Positions 8,101-16,484 of a DNA stretch of 37,423 bases are shown one piece after another. Location: NCBI GenBank assembly GCA_016183065.1, contig JACPFF010000012.1:29041-66463 (forward strand). Reading direction: 5' to 3'. Source of the DNA: Deltaproteobacteria bacterium. Lineage in GTDB: Bacteria; UBA10199; GCA-002796325; JACPFF01. Under the pieces are notes generated by a model, which did not search any database, was not told where the DNA came from, and was given only the letters and a program-made list of their open reading frames with translations. A program made the position numbers and the translations under genes. Within the stretch, counting starts at the first letter, position 1; each line of letters opens with the position of its first letter.

Positions 8101-9582
8101 ATGACGCAACCGCCCGGCGATCTCCGACAACAACGACTCGAGAAGGGAGAACGGCTCAAGGCCTTGGGCCGTTCTCCCTGGGGCAATGGCTATGCCCCGA
8201 GCCATACGGCCGCGGCGATTCATCGGCAATGGGGGGACATGCCGCAGGAGACCCTGGAGCGCGATGCGCCCCGCGTGCGGGTGGCAGGACGTGTGATGAT
8301 GGCCCGGCTCTTTGGAAAAGCCGGGTTTTTGCAATTGCAGGACCGATCTGGGACGATCCAGATCTACTGCCAGAAACAGCAGCTCTCCGACGAAGATTTT
8401 GCCGTGTTCCAGCTCGTCGATATCGGCGATATCGTCTATGCCGAGGGGACATTATTCTACACGAAGACAGGCGAGCTAACCGTCCACGTGAGCAGATTCA
8501 CCATTGCGACGAAATCGCTCCTCCCACTCCCGGAAAAATGGCATGGCCTGACCGACGTCGAGCAGCGGTATCGTCAGCGGTATCTCGATCTCATCAGCAA
8601 TACCGAGGTGAAGAAGACGTTTCTCCTTCGTGCACAGATCGTGGAGGTCCTCCGACGATATTTTGCCTCCGAAGAGTATCTTGAAGTGGAGACACCGATG
8701 ATGCACGCGATTCCCGGCGGTGCCACGGCACGTCCCTTCGTGACACACCATAACACTCTCGATATCGATCTTTTTCTCCGGGTCGCGCCGGAGCTCTATT
8801 TGAAACGCCTCGTGGTGGGCGGGTTGGAACGGGTCTTTGAGATCAATCGCAACTTCCGGAATGAGGGGATCTCCACCCAGCACAATCCCGAATTTACCAT
8901 GGTGGAGTGGTATCGGGCCTATGCCACATACGAAGATCTGATGCGCGGCATTGAACAGATGCTGGAGGGGCTCTGCCGTGAGGTGCTCGGCACCACCGCG
9001 GTCTCGTATCAGGAGACCGCGCTCACGTTCACGGGGCCGTTTCGTCGGTACACCATGCGTGAGGCGGTTGTCGAATTGGGCGGTGTGCCACTAACAGTCG
9101 TCGACGATCCCGTCGCCCTCGCGGCGTATGCGCGCAAGGAGGAGATCCGGTTGCCGGACGAAGCGGCATCGCATGGCGTGATGCTCACCGCGATTTTTGA
9201 GGCCCGCGTAGAGGCCCAATTGATCCAGCCAACCTTTATCACGCATTTTCCGGTCGAAGTCTCGCCGTTGGCCCGCCGGAATAATGACGATCCCACCGTG
9301 ACCGATCGGTTTGAGCTCTTGATCTGTGGACGGGAAATTGCCAATGGGTTTTCAGAATTGAATGATCCGATCGATCAGGCGGAACGGTTTCGGCAACAGA
9401 GAGAGGCGAAGCGTCGGGGTGATGACGAAGCCATGTATTATGATGCCGATTTTATTTGTGCCCTCGAACATGGCATGCCGCCGACCGCTGGAGCGGGGTT
9501 GGGGATCGATCGCCTCGTGATGCTCTTGACCAATGCCGCCTCGATCCGCGATGTCATTCTCTTTCCCCAGTTGCGACCGTAA
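8101..9582 (+). CDS. lysS: Lysine--tRNA ligase, class II
   Basis: Charges tRNA-Lys with lysine in the cytoplasm. The ATG at 8101 gives 493 residues, the usual size; the frame runs upstream to a GTG at 8017, which would add 28 unlikely residues. No clear Shine-Dalgarno precedes 8101. The N-terminal OB-fold anticodon-binding domain (about 50-160) holds RVRVAGRVMMARLFGKAGFLQL. Class II motif 1 (LEVETPMMHAIPGGATARPF), motif 2 (FEINRNFRNEGIST-HNPEFT) and motif 3 (GAGLGIDRLVMLL) follow in order. It is 3 bp upstream of the first permease gene, so lysS and both permeases probably form one operon. Confidence 0.95.
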   Translation: MTQPPGDLRQQRLEKGERLKALGRSPWGNGYAPSHTAAAIHRQWGDMPQETLERDAPRVRVAGRVMMARLFGKAGFLQLQDRSGTIQIYCQKQQLSDEDFAVFQLVDIGDIVYAEGTLFYTKTGELTVHVSRFTIATKSLLPLPEKWHGLTDVEQRYRQRYLDLISNTEVKKTFLLRAQIVEVLRRYFASEEYLEVETPMMHAIPGGATARPFVTHHNTLDIDLFLRVAPELYLKRLVVGGLERVFEINRNFRNEGISTQHNPEFTMVEWYRAYATYEDLMRGIEQMLEGLCREVLGTTAVSYQETALTFTGPFRRYTMREAVVELGGVPLTVVDDPVALAAYARKEEIRLPDEAASHGVMLTAIFEARVEAQLIQPTFITHFPVEVSPLARRNNDDPTVTDRFELLICGREIANGFSELNDPIDQAERFRQQREAKRRGDDEAMYYDADFICALEHGMPPTAGAGLGIDRLVMLLTNAASIRDVILFPQLRP

Positions 9583-9585
9583 GAG

Positions 9586-10905
9586 ATGGGCAATGTCTCC
9601 ATGCGATGGAATGTCACTCAACGCACGTTTGCCATCCACTATGCCCGGCGTGTCTTGCTCTCGACCCATGGACGCCTCTTTGCCAGGTCCCTTCTGGTGG
9701 TGGCGATCGGGAGTGTCGCACTGAGCGTCTTTGCCATGCTGGTCGTCCTCGGTGTCATGCACGGATTTCGTGATCATCTCGAGCGGAAACTGCTCGGATT
9801 TACACCCCATCTCATTATCCGTGCCGTCGAGGAGGGAGATCTCCCCACCACGATCGGGAGTGATCCCCAGCTCGCCCCCTATGGCCTCACTGTCGTCCCT
9901 GTGGTGGAAGGGGAGGTGGTGGCACAGCCCCTGGGAGAGGAGGGATTCTCGGATCTCGGTGTGCGTGTTCGTGGCATGGACGCCGGTCATCTGGCGATGC
10001 TGCAAGGAGCGCATTTCTTTTTTCCGCCCTCGCTGGATGTCGGAGTCTCGAAGAGCATTGGCGCTCGTGCCCTGGCACCGGATGAGGAGACCGGCGATCA
10101 CGGAGTCATTGTGGGGAGTGAGGTCCTGTATGCCTTGGGCCTCCATCCAGAGGGCGTACGGACGATACTGCTCACCGCGCCGCTGGGGATGATTGATCCA
10201 GTGGGGAATCTGCAGCCGCTCCGGAGACGGTATCAGGTCAACGGGTTTTTTCGGAGCGGGCTCTATCAGCAGGACAGCCAGCTGATCTTGATGGACCGTG
10301 GTGAAGCAGAGCGTCTCTTGGGGGCACAGGCTACGTATGCGTGGCATATCTATCTGCGCGAACCCCATGAGGCGGCGACCGTGGTGACCGCATTGCAACA
10401 GGTGGTGGCACGTGGGCAACCGGCGCGGGGCCCGCTTCAGATCGAGACCTGGATGGAGGTCAATCAGACCCTGCTCGGGGCTCTCCGTCTCGAGCGGATC
10501 GTCATGACCCTTCTGCTCGGATTGACGGTAGTCTTGAGCGGGCTGAGCATCTTGGGCGTTGTCTTCATGCAGGTCGTCCGTCGACGGCGCGATTTCGCCG
10601 TGGTACTCGCCATGGGGGCCGATCGTTTGCTCATTGCGTGGATGGTCATTGCCTGTGGTGGATGGATCGGCGCCCTTGGGAGTGGTCTGGGGTTGTGCGG
10701 GGCATGGGGCGTGACATGGTGGTTGCAACGGCATCCCGTCTATCTCCCAGAGACCTTTTATCTCGAGTATCTCCCGTTTGAACTCCGGCCGTTGGGCGTC
10801 ATCGGGATTCTCTCTTTTGGGATCGCGATGGCGACAAGTGCCGCGTGGTATCCGGCGCATTGGGTCAGCCGTCTCGATCCGGCAGAAGGGTTGCGGGATG
10901 AATAG
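9586..10905 (+). CDS. LolC/LolE-type ABC transporter permease (first of two)
   Basis: An inner-membrane permease of the FtsX/MacB superfamily. Its LolC-like architecture suggests release of lipoproteins from the inner membrane for transfer to LolA. An N-terminal membrane segment (LLVVAIGSVALSVFAMLVVL, about 40-60) is followed by a periplasmic domain of about 230 residues. The FtsX domain has three C-terminal membrane spans, including IVMTLLLGLTVVLSGLSILG and RRRRDFAVVLAMGA (the 'coupling' region). The end, LEYLPFELRP followed by SRLDPAEGLR, is typical of LolC. The start is uncertain: ATG 9586 or 9601. The cognate ATPase LolD is not next to it; another permease follows with an 8-bp overlap. 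Confidence 0.85.
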   Translation: MGNVSMRWNVTQRTFAIHYARRVLLSTHGRLFARSLLVVAIGSVALSVFAMLVVLGVMHGFRDHLERKLLGFTPHLIIRAVEEGDLPTTIGSDPQLAPYGLTVVPVVEGEVVAQPLGEEGFSDLGVRVRGMDAGHLAMLQGAHFFFPPSLDVGVSKSIGARALAPDEETGDHGVIVGSEVLYALGLHPEGVRTILLTAPLGMIDPVGNLQPLRRRYQVNGFFRSGLYQQDSQLILMDRGEAERLLGAQATYAWHIYLREPHEAATVVTALQQVVARGQPARGPLQIETWMEVNQTLLGALRLERIVMTLLLGLTVVLSGLSILGVVFMQVVRRRRDFAVVLAMGADRLLIAWMVIACGGWIGALGSGLGLCGAWGVTWWLQRHPVYLPETFYLEYLPFELRPLGVIGILSFGIAMATSAAWYPAHWVSRLDPAEGLRDE

Positions 10906-12370
10906 CTGGCTCTTCTGGCGTTTGCTGACGCTCCGGTCGCGTGGCATTCCGATGACATGGCTCACCATGGCCGGGATGGCCATCGGGGTCGCGACGTTGG
11001 TGGTGACCCTGGCCATCATCGATGGTTTTGCCGAGGCCTATCAACGGGGCATGATCCGTTTTAATGCGCCGATCCTCCTCTTTCGACACGATGAGACGAT
11101 CGATCGTGCCGCCGTGGACGCGGCCATCACGCCCCTGCGCATCGATCACGTTACTGCGGGAACGTCCGGCATTGAAACAGTGCGGTGGATCGCGCGACTA
11201 CGGGATCTCTGGTGGTGGGGGAACTGGCAGTACACCCGATCGACATGGAGTCTGCGCACATGGCCGGGTGTTGGGCCTATGGTGACCGCACTCTCGCCGC
11301 GCCAGATTGTGGAACAGTGGCACCTGCCGAAATGGCTCGAGGCATGGCGCACGCAACAGCATGCAGAGTGGCGGGCCAGCGTGTATCGCGGCATTACCAC
11401 GGTGACACCATTTCTCTATCGCGAAGGACTCCTGCTGGGCCAGGGGGCAATCCGCGGGGTGGTACTGCGCGGGGTGATCCCGGCCGACATGGAACGCCTT
11501 CATGCTCTCCATCTCGATCTTGGCCGTCAGCCATCCCTGGTATCGGCACTTGCCGTGCCCGCTGACGATGATCGCCTGCGGCTGGTCTTGGGGAGTGTGT
11601 TGGCGAGGCAATTGGGGAACACCGGTGTGCGGCTCTATCTTCCGACGGAGACGCCATCGACGACCACGCCGCCCGATCAGGCGGGAGAGCTCATCCCTGT
11701 CCATGTGGTCGGGACGTTTACCTCCGGCATTTACGAATTCGATGCCCAATCGGCCTTTGTCGATCTTGCGGCACTCCAGCGTTTTTATCGCGTGCCGGAG
11801 GTCATCACGGGGTATGAGATCGACGTCGATCATCTCGTCAAGACGCCGTGGATGTCGGAATATCTGCAAGGACAATTGGGGAGCGACTACATCGTGCGGG
11901 ATTGGCGGGAGACCCACCGGGAGACCTTTGAGGCCGTGGCCCTGGAAAAAATCCTCTTTGCTATGATCATGGGGATTCTCGTGATCGTGGCCGCGGTCAA
12001 TATTGTCACGACCATGCTGCTCCGCGTGATCGGGCGCTATCGGTCGATTGCCGTGCTCCATGCCATGGGGATGTCACAACGCTCGGTGCAACGGGGCATT
12101 TTTTGGCAGGGGGTCCTGCTGGGTGGATGCGGATTGGTGGCCGGTGTGGCCATCGGTGCCGGTCTTGCGTGGGGCATTGGCCATTCGGCATGGATTCGGA
12201 TCCCGGCAGAGGTCTATTTCCTCTCTACCGTCCCGACGCGATTGTCCGGCGTCACGCTGGTGGCGATCGTCCTTTTTGGGGGGGGGATGGTTGGCCTTGC
12301 TGCCCGTCATGCCGCACGGCGCGCGCGGACCTTGCCGATCCTGGAGGCATTGGGTCGCGGGTATCTCTAA
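10898..12370 (+). CDS. LolE-like ABC transporter permease (second of two)
   Basis: A second FtsX-superfamily permease, probably the heteromeric partner of the upstream one. The start is the ATG at 10898, which overlaps the upstream stop by 8 bp; the frame is open earlier but lies inside the previous gene. The 490-residue protein has one N-terminal span (MAIGVATLVVTLAIIDGFAEAY) and a periplasmic region of about 310 residues. Its C-terminal FtsX domain begins KILFAMIMGILVIVAAVNIV, with the coupling motif RYRSIAVLHAMGMSQRSVQR. Both permeases follow lysS as in many lysS-lolC-lolD clusters, but no ATPase is encoded between or after them. The following gene, rsmE, is convergent 17 bp downstream. 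Confidence 0.83.
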   Translation: MNSWLFWRLLTLRSRGIPMTWLTMAGMAIGVATLVVTLAIIDGFAEAYQRGMIRFNAPILLFRHDETIDRAAVDAAITPLRIDHVTAGTSGIETVRWIARLRDLWWWGNWQYTRSTWSLRTWPGVGPMVTALSPRQIVEQWHLPKWLEAWRTQQHAEWRASVYRGITTVTPFLYREGLLLGQGAIRGVVLRGVIPADMERLHALHLDLGRQPSLVSALAVPADDDRLRLVLGSVLARQLGNTGVRLYLPTETPSTTTPPDQAGELIPVHVVGTFTSGIYEFDAQSAFVDLAALQRFYRVPEVITGYEIDVDHLVKTPWMSEYLQGQLGSDYIVRDWRETHRETFEAVALEKILFAMIMGILVIVAAVNIVTTMLLRVIGRYRSIAVLHAMGMSQRSVQRGIFWQGVLLGGCGLVAGVAIGAGLAWGIGHSAWIRIPAEVYFLSTVPTRLSGVTLVAIVLFGGGMVGLAARHAARRARTLPILEALGRGYL

Positions 12371-12387
12371 GAGTAGAGGCATTTGCA

Positions 12388-13107
12388 TCATACGCCGCCC
12401 TGCCACTGTGACAGTTGCACCGTGGTCAAGGCCACCACCGCGGCGGTCTCGGCGCGTAATGTCAGAGGGCCGAGATAGAGCGGAAAGACGCCCGCGTATT
12501 CCGTGGCCCGGATTTCGTCGGCGGTGAGGCCACCTTCGGGCCCAATGAGGATGAGGACGCGCCCGGCCGGAATGGCATATGCCAGCCTCGTGGCGGGGAG
12601 CTCGGGACGTGCACAGAGGCGATAGTCATACGCTCCACACGTGCTGATCAATCGCTGCCAGTCCGTGAGCGGGGCCACCGTGGGCCACCAGAGACGTCCG
12701 GACTGCTCTGCCGCCTGATCGGCAATGCCCTGCCAATGCGCCTGCTTGCCGACGTGCGACTTGCGGCGTTGCGTCCGCGCGGTGAGCAGCGGAATGATCG
12801 TCCCGGCACCCAGTTCGACGCACTTTTCCATCACATATCGCCACCGGTCTTGCGGAAGGACGGCGGCGGCCACCGTAATGTCGGGCCCTGGGCGAGAGGT
12901 GCGCATGGTCGCCGTGATCTGTATGGTGAGCGTCCGTTTGCGCTTCTCCACAATCATGCCGCTCCAGTGCATCCCTGCGCCATCAGTCAGCGCGAGGGTC
13001 TCGCCACAATGCTTCCGGAGGACGGTCAACAGATGTGTGGCGGTTGCGCCGGTCACTGTACAGCGGTCATGGGTCAGCATGGCTGGATCAATTTTGTAGC
13101 AGGGCAT
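12388..13107 (-). CDS. rsmE: 16S rRNA (uracil(1498)-N(3))-methyltransferase RsmE
   Basis: A SPOUT-family enzyme that methylates N3 of U1498 in helix 44 of 16S rRNA using S-adenosylmethionine. The 239-residue length is typical. The N-terminal PUA-like domain (about 1-70) includes HLLTVLRKHCGETLALTDG. The family block VLPQDRWRYVMEKCVELGAG follows. The C-terminal knot carries the SAM-binding motifs LILIGPEGGLTADEI and YLGPLTLRAETAAVVAL. It is divergent from the ROK kinase across 59 bp and convergent with the permease operon. Confidence 0.94.
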   Translation of the reverse strand: MPCYKIDPAMLTHDRCTVTGATATHLLTVLRKHCGETLALTDGAGMHWSGMIVEKRKRTLTIQITATMRTSRPGPDITVAAAVLPQDRWRYVMEKCVELGAGTIIPLLTARTQRRKSHVGKQAHWQGIADQAAEQSGRLWWPTVAPLTDWQRLISTCGAYDYRLCARPELPATRLAYAIPAGRVLILIGPEGGLTADEIRATEYAGVFPLYLGPLTLRAETAAVVALTTVQLSQWQGGV

Positions 13108-13166
13108 GCGGTCACATCCTAATGTTCATCTTGCCAAGAATTCAAGAGTTCATTATCGCCGGGGTC

Positions 13167-14120
13167 ATGGTTGAGTCTCCCTGTGTGATTGGTGTCGATC
13201 TCGGCGGGACCAATGTGCGTCTCGGGCTCGTGCATGCGGGCCGGATCATGGCCCGCGCAGAGCAGGCGGTCAGGGTGGAGCGGTCGCCTGCGGCCATGGT
13301 CGATTTTCTGGCCCGAGTGATCACCCCGTGGCGCTCAACCACGCCTGCACCCCAGGCCATTGGGATCGGGGCCCCGGGCATTGTCGATCCGCAGCGCGGC
13401 GTGATCCTCAAGTCGCCGCATTATCCCGAATGGGTTGGTTTCGATATGCAGGCGCAACTGGATGCCGCGACGGGGTTGCCGGTGATTCTGGAAAATGACG
13501 CCAATGCCATTGCCCTCGGTGAGGCCACGGACGGGGCGGGGCAGGGCTTTGCCAATTTTATCATGCTGACGCTGGGGACGGGGATTGGTGGGGGGCTGAT
13601 CCTCAATCGCGATCTCTTTCGCGGTGACGTTGGCTTTGCCGCAGAGGTGGGACACATGGTGCTCGATTATGCCGGACCGGCCTGTCCGTGTGGCGGTCAT
13701 GGGTGCTGGGAACTCTATGCGTCGGCTTCGGCATTTCCCCAACTGATCGACCAGTCGGACCATCCGCTCAGACGCCAGTTTCTGGACCACTTTCACGGCG
13801 AGAGTGGCCGTGTCACGCCCGCGGACGTCTATCGATTGGCCACCGATGGGGACCTGTTTGCCAACGCGCTCTGGAAGACGTTTGGCCGATTCCTCGGGAC
13901 GGGGATTGCCTCATTGACCAATGTCTTCGGTGTCGACCATTTTGTCATCGGTGGCGGGATGGCAACAGCCTGGGATTTTTTTGTTCCCGAGGCGCACCGC
14001 GCGCTCGCCCGCCATACCTATCCCGAAACCGCTGCGCGGATTCAGCTGCACCGTGCCCGTCTTGGCGATGACGCGGGGATCCTCGGGGCGGCCGCCCTTG
14101 TGGCCCGTCGCCTCCAGTGA
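13167..14120 (+). CDS. ROK family glucokinase
   Basis: A predicted sugar kinase, most likely ATP-dependent glucokinase. The start at ATG 13167 places the phosphate-binding motif GVDLGGTNVRLG right at the N-terminus and gives 317 residues. ROK signatures are complete: GAPGIVDPQRG, ENDANAIALGEA, TLGTGIGGG, and AEVGH with the zinc-binding run CPCGGHGCWE. The stop overlaps the next gene (GTGA), so translational coupling with the GT39-type transferase is likely, linking sugar phosphorylation with surface glycosylation. A related hexose or N-acetylhexosamine specificity is possible, because ROK substrates cannot be read reliably from sequence. Confidence 0.85.
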   Translation: MVESPCVIGVDLGGTNVRLGLVHAGRIMARAEQAVRVERSPAAMVDFLARVITPWRSTTPAPQAIGIGAPGIVDPQRGVILKSPHYPEWVGFDMQAQLDAATGLPVILENDANAIALGEATDGAGQGFANFIMLTLGTGIGGGLILNRDLFRGDVGFAAEVGHMVLDYAGPACPCGGHGCWELYASASAFPQLIDQSDHPLRRQFLDHFHGESGRVTPADVYRLATDGDLFANALWKTFGRFLGTGIASLTNVFGVDHFVIGGGMATAWDFFVPEAHRALARHTYPETAARIQLHRARLGDDAGILGAAALVARRLQ

Positions 14121-15775
14121 AACCCGTTCACTGGCTGATGGTCATCTGTGGGACGGCCATCATCATCCGTCTTCCCCTCTTCATGTTCCCGTTTATCAAT
14201 ATCGATGAAAACGAATATCGATTGGCGGCGCAGATTATTCTCAACGGTGGGCTGCCGTATCGTGATTTTCTGATCTATCAGCCCCCCGTCATTTATTATT
14301 TTTTTGCCGGCATTGCCTGGCTCTTCGGGACAAACGCGCTCTGGCCAGTCCATCTGGTGATGCTCTTCGTCATGGTGATGTCGTCTCTTCTCCTCTGTTC
14401 CATCGGACGGCTCCTCTGGTCGGAGCAGGCCGGCCTCTGGGCCGCGGCAGGGTATGGCGTCTGTGCAGTGGTTCCGCTGCCGAGCGACATGCTCGGGGCC
14501 AATATGGAGGTGCTCCTCACCATACCCGTATTGATGGCCGTACGATTGGTCCTGTCACCCTCGGCCATGCAGTCCGCGTGGTATGCGGTGGGTGGCGGGG
14601 TGTTGCTTGGGTTGGCGATCTGCACGAAATATCCCGCAGGACTCTTGCTGATTCCCGTCGGTTGGTCTCTGTGGCTGAACCGATCGCCAGCGCAGCGATG
14701 GCACCATCTGCTGGGGCTCGTGGCGGGATGTGGAACGCTCATTGGGGGTGTGCTCCTTGCCCTCCAGATCGCCGGTGTCTGGCCGGAAGCGTTCGCGACG
14801 TTTCGATACATCCTCCAGTATGCCAAGGGACCTGTGCAGTCTGATCCGCTCTATGTCGGACTCAAATTTGTGGTGCGGACGTTGCTGGTTGCCTGCGGTG
14901 GTGCACTTTTTTGGTGGAGCGCTGCGCGGGGAAGTTGGGCACTCCTATGTGGCGAGCGTGAGGCGCGCACGATGAGGCGACCGTCACAGCAGGCGCACGG
15001 TTTTTTACTCCTCTGGGCCGCGGTGGGCGCGGTGTTGGTCGTGCTGGGAGGACGGATCTATTTCCATTACTATTTCTTTCTCTTCCCCCCCGTGGTGCTG
15101 CTCGGTGGATTATGGCTTGCCGGTCGATGGGGGACCGGCTGGGCTGCATGGTCGGCGCGGATTCGGTGGAGTGCCGGGTGCTGGTCGATCGCATGTGTGC
15201 TTGGTATCCTGGGACATTGTCTGTTCCGCATCGATGAGGGCAGTTTGACCGCGACCGAGTGGCGACCCGTTGCACAGCGCCTTGCGGCCATGACCCAACC
15301 GGGAGAGACCTTATTTGTCTGGGGATATTGCCCGCAGCTCTATACGATCTCGGCATTGCTTCCGGCCACGCGTTTCACCACGGCCGACTATCTGACCGGG
15401 CGGACCCCAAAGACCGCAGGCCTCGAGTATGATCCCACGATCCCTTCTCCGCCATCGAGCCTTGAAAAAGTGCTCAATGATTTTCGGACACCGACGTTTG
15501 TGACCTCTGAGAAGACGGACCACAATATTTTTCCTGGTGCCTGGGTCCTGCTCGAAAAAGATTTTGCTAGGCGCCTTCCAGACTATATTGTAGACACCGC
15601 CCCGGCAGATTATCGCCGCTATGGCCGATATCCCATTGAGGCGTATCCGTTTCTGGCAGGGGAGTTGGCGGCGCATTATCGTGCCATTGAACAGATCAAT
15701 GGATTCATCATATACCGCCGCACCAAGGCGACAGAGACCGCAGTCTCCCGTACTCGTCATTCTCCCGACTTATAA
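14117..15775 (+). CDS. ArnT/PMT-type (GT39 family) membrane glycosyltransferase
   Basis: A polytopic membrane protein of 552 residues with the GT-C fold signature. It has an acidic motif in the first periplasmic loop (INIDENEYRLAAQIILNGGLPY, about 30-50), RDFLIYQPPVIYYFFAGIAWLFG, then ten or so hydrophobic spans to about residue 370, and a soluble C-terminal domain. Such enzymes move a sugar from a polyprenyl-phosphate donor to a periplasmic or outer-leaflet acceptor; donor and acceptor are unknown here. Translation starts at GTG 14117, overlapping the ROK kinase stop. The 3' end overlaps the GT2 gene by about 77 bp, so the three genes are probably one operon. Confidence 0.8.
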   Translation: MKPVHWLMVICGTAIIIRLPLFMFPFINIDENEYRLAAQIILNGGLPYRDFLIYQPPVIYYFFAGIAWLFGTNALWPVHLVMLFVMVMSSLLLCSIGRLLWSEQAGLWAAAGYGVCAVVPLPSDMLGANMEVLLTIPVLMAVRLVLSPSAMQSAWYAVGGGVLLGLAICTKYPAGLLLIPVGWSLWLNRSPAQRWHHLLGLVAGCGTLIGGVLLALQIAGVWPEAFATFRYILQYAKGPVQSDPLYVGLKFVVRTLLVACGGALFWWSAARGSWALLCGEREARTMRRPSQQAHGFLLLWAAVGAVLVVLGGRIYFHYYFFLFPPVVLLGGLWLAGRWGTGWAAWSARIRWSAGCWSIACVLGILGHCLFRIDEGSLTATEWRPVAQRLAAMTQPGETLFVWGYCPQLYTISALLPATRFTTADYLTGRTPKTAGLEYDPTIPSPPSSLEKVLNDFRTPTFVTSEKTDHNIFPGAWVLLEKDFARRLPDYIVDTAPADYRRYGRYPIEAYPFLAGELAAHYRAIEQINGFIIYRRTKATETAVSRTRHSPDL

Positions 15776-16469
15776 CGAGGCAGAGAATGTCACCCCACTC
15801 TGTGAGCATCTTCTGCAACTGGATCCTCCGGTCGATGTGTTGATTGTCGACGATGCCTCGCCCGATGGGACGAGCGATGTGGCGGCGCGTCTCGTACAGA
15901 CCTATCCCGATCGCATTTTTTTGACAGTGCGTCATGATGCGAGGGGACGCGGATCGGCGGTCGAGCATGGTTTTCGCCGGGCCATGGAGCGTGGGTATGA
16001 GTGGTGTCTCGAGATGGATGCCGACTTTTCCCATGACCCCGCCGATATTCCGCGTTTCATTGCTGCACGAGATGATGCCGATGTCGTGGTCGGCTCACGC
16101 AATATTGCGGGGGGCGGGGTCGTCGGCTGGCATTGGCGCCGCCATCTTCTGCATCGTCTCGCGAGTGGTTATGCGCGCTGGCTTGTGGGCCCGACGACCA
16201 CCGACCAGACCAACGGGTTTCGCCTCTATCGTGTGGACGCCCTTCGCGCAGTGCCGCTCGTATCGCCATCAGCAGGCTATGTCGGGCAGACCTTGCGCGC
16301 CTTCTTTTTGCATCGAGCAGGAAAACGGATCCGGGACGTGCCGGTCATTTTCCATGAACGGCGCGCCGGACAATCGAAGATGTCGGCGCGCGAGGCCTTC
16401 CACGGTGCGTGGATGCTCCTGCGCTATCGTCTGCAATGGGGCACGAAGGTCCGGAAACCTCTGCGATAG
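15699..16469 (+). CDS. GT2 glycosyltransferase, polyprenyl-phosphate mannose synthase-like
   Basis: A predicted cytoplasmic-face GT-A enzyme that loads a sugar (mannose in characterised DPM1 homologues) onto polyprenyl phosphate. The sequence VILPTYNEAENV near the N-terminus, LIVDDASPDGTSD, the catalytic LEMDADFSHDP (DXD-like) and VVGSRNIAGGGVVGW match the family, as does the QSKMS block near the end. There is no C-terminal membrane domain. ATG 15699 is the nearest in-frame start before the catalytic domain and gives 256 residues. It overlaps the GT39-type gene by 77 bp, and its ribosome-binding site is weak. Function fits as donor maker for the adjacent GT39 and GT87 transferases. Confidence 0.85.
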   Translation: MDSSYTAAPRRQRPQSPVLVILPTYNEAENVTPLCEHLLQLDPPVDVLIVDDASPDGTSDVAARLVQTYPDRIFLTVRHDARGRGSAVEHGFRRAMERGYEWCLEMDADFSHDPADIPRFIAARDDADVVVGSRNIAGGGVVGWHWRRHLLHRLASGYARWLVGPTTTDQTNGFRLYRVDALRAVPLVSPSAGYVGQTLRAFFLHRAGKRIRDVPVIFHERRAGQSKMSAREAFHGAWMLLRYRLQWGTKVRKPLR

Positions 16470-16484
16470 CGTTTTTCAGCAACA

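Noticed and set aside
12388-13107. Plus-strand frames opposite rsmE that run toward the ROK kinase
   Set aside because: They have no motifs. rsmE has clear SPOUT motifs on the minus strand, and the kinase start is well defined at 13167.
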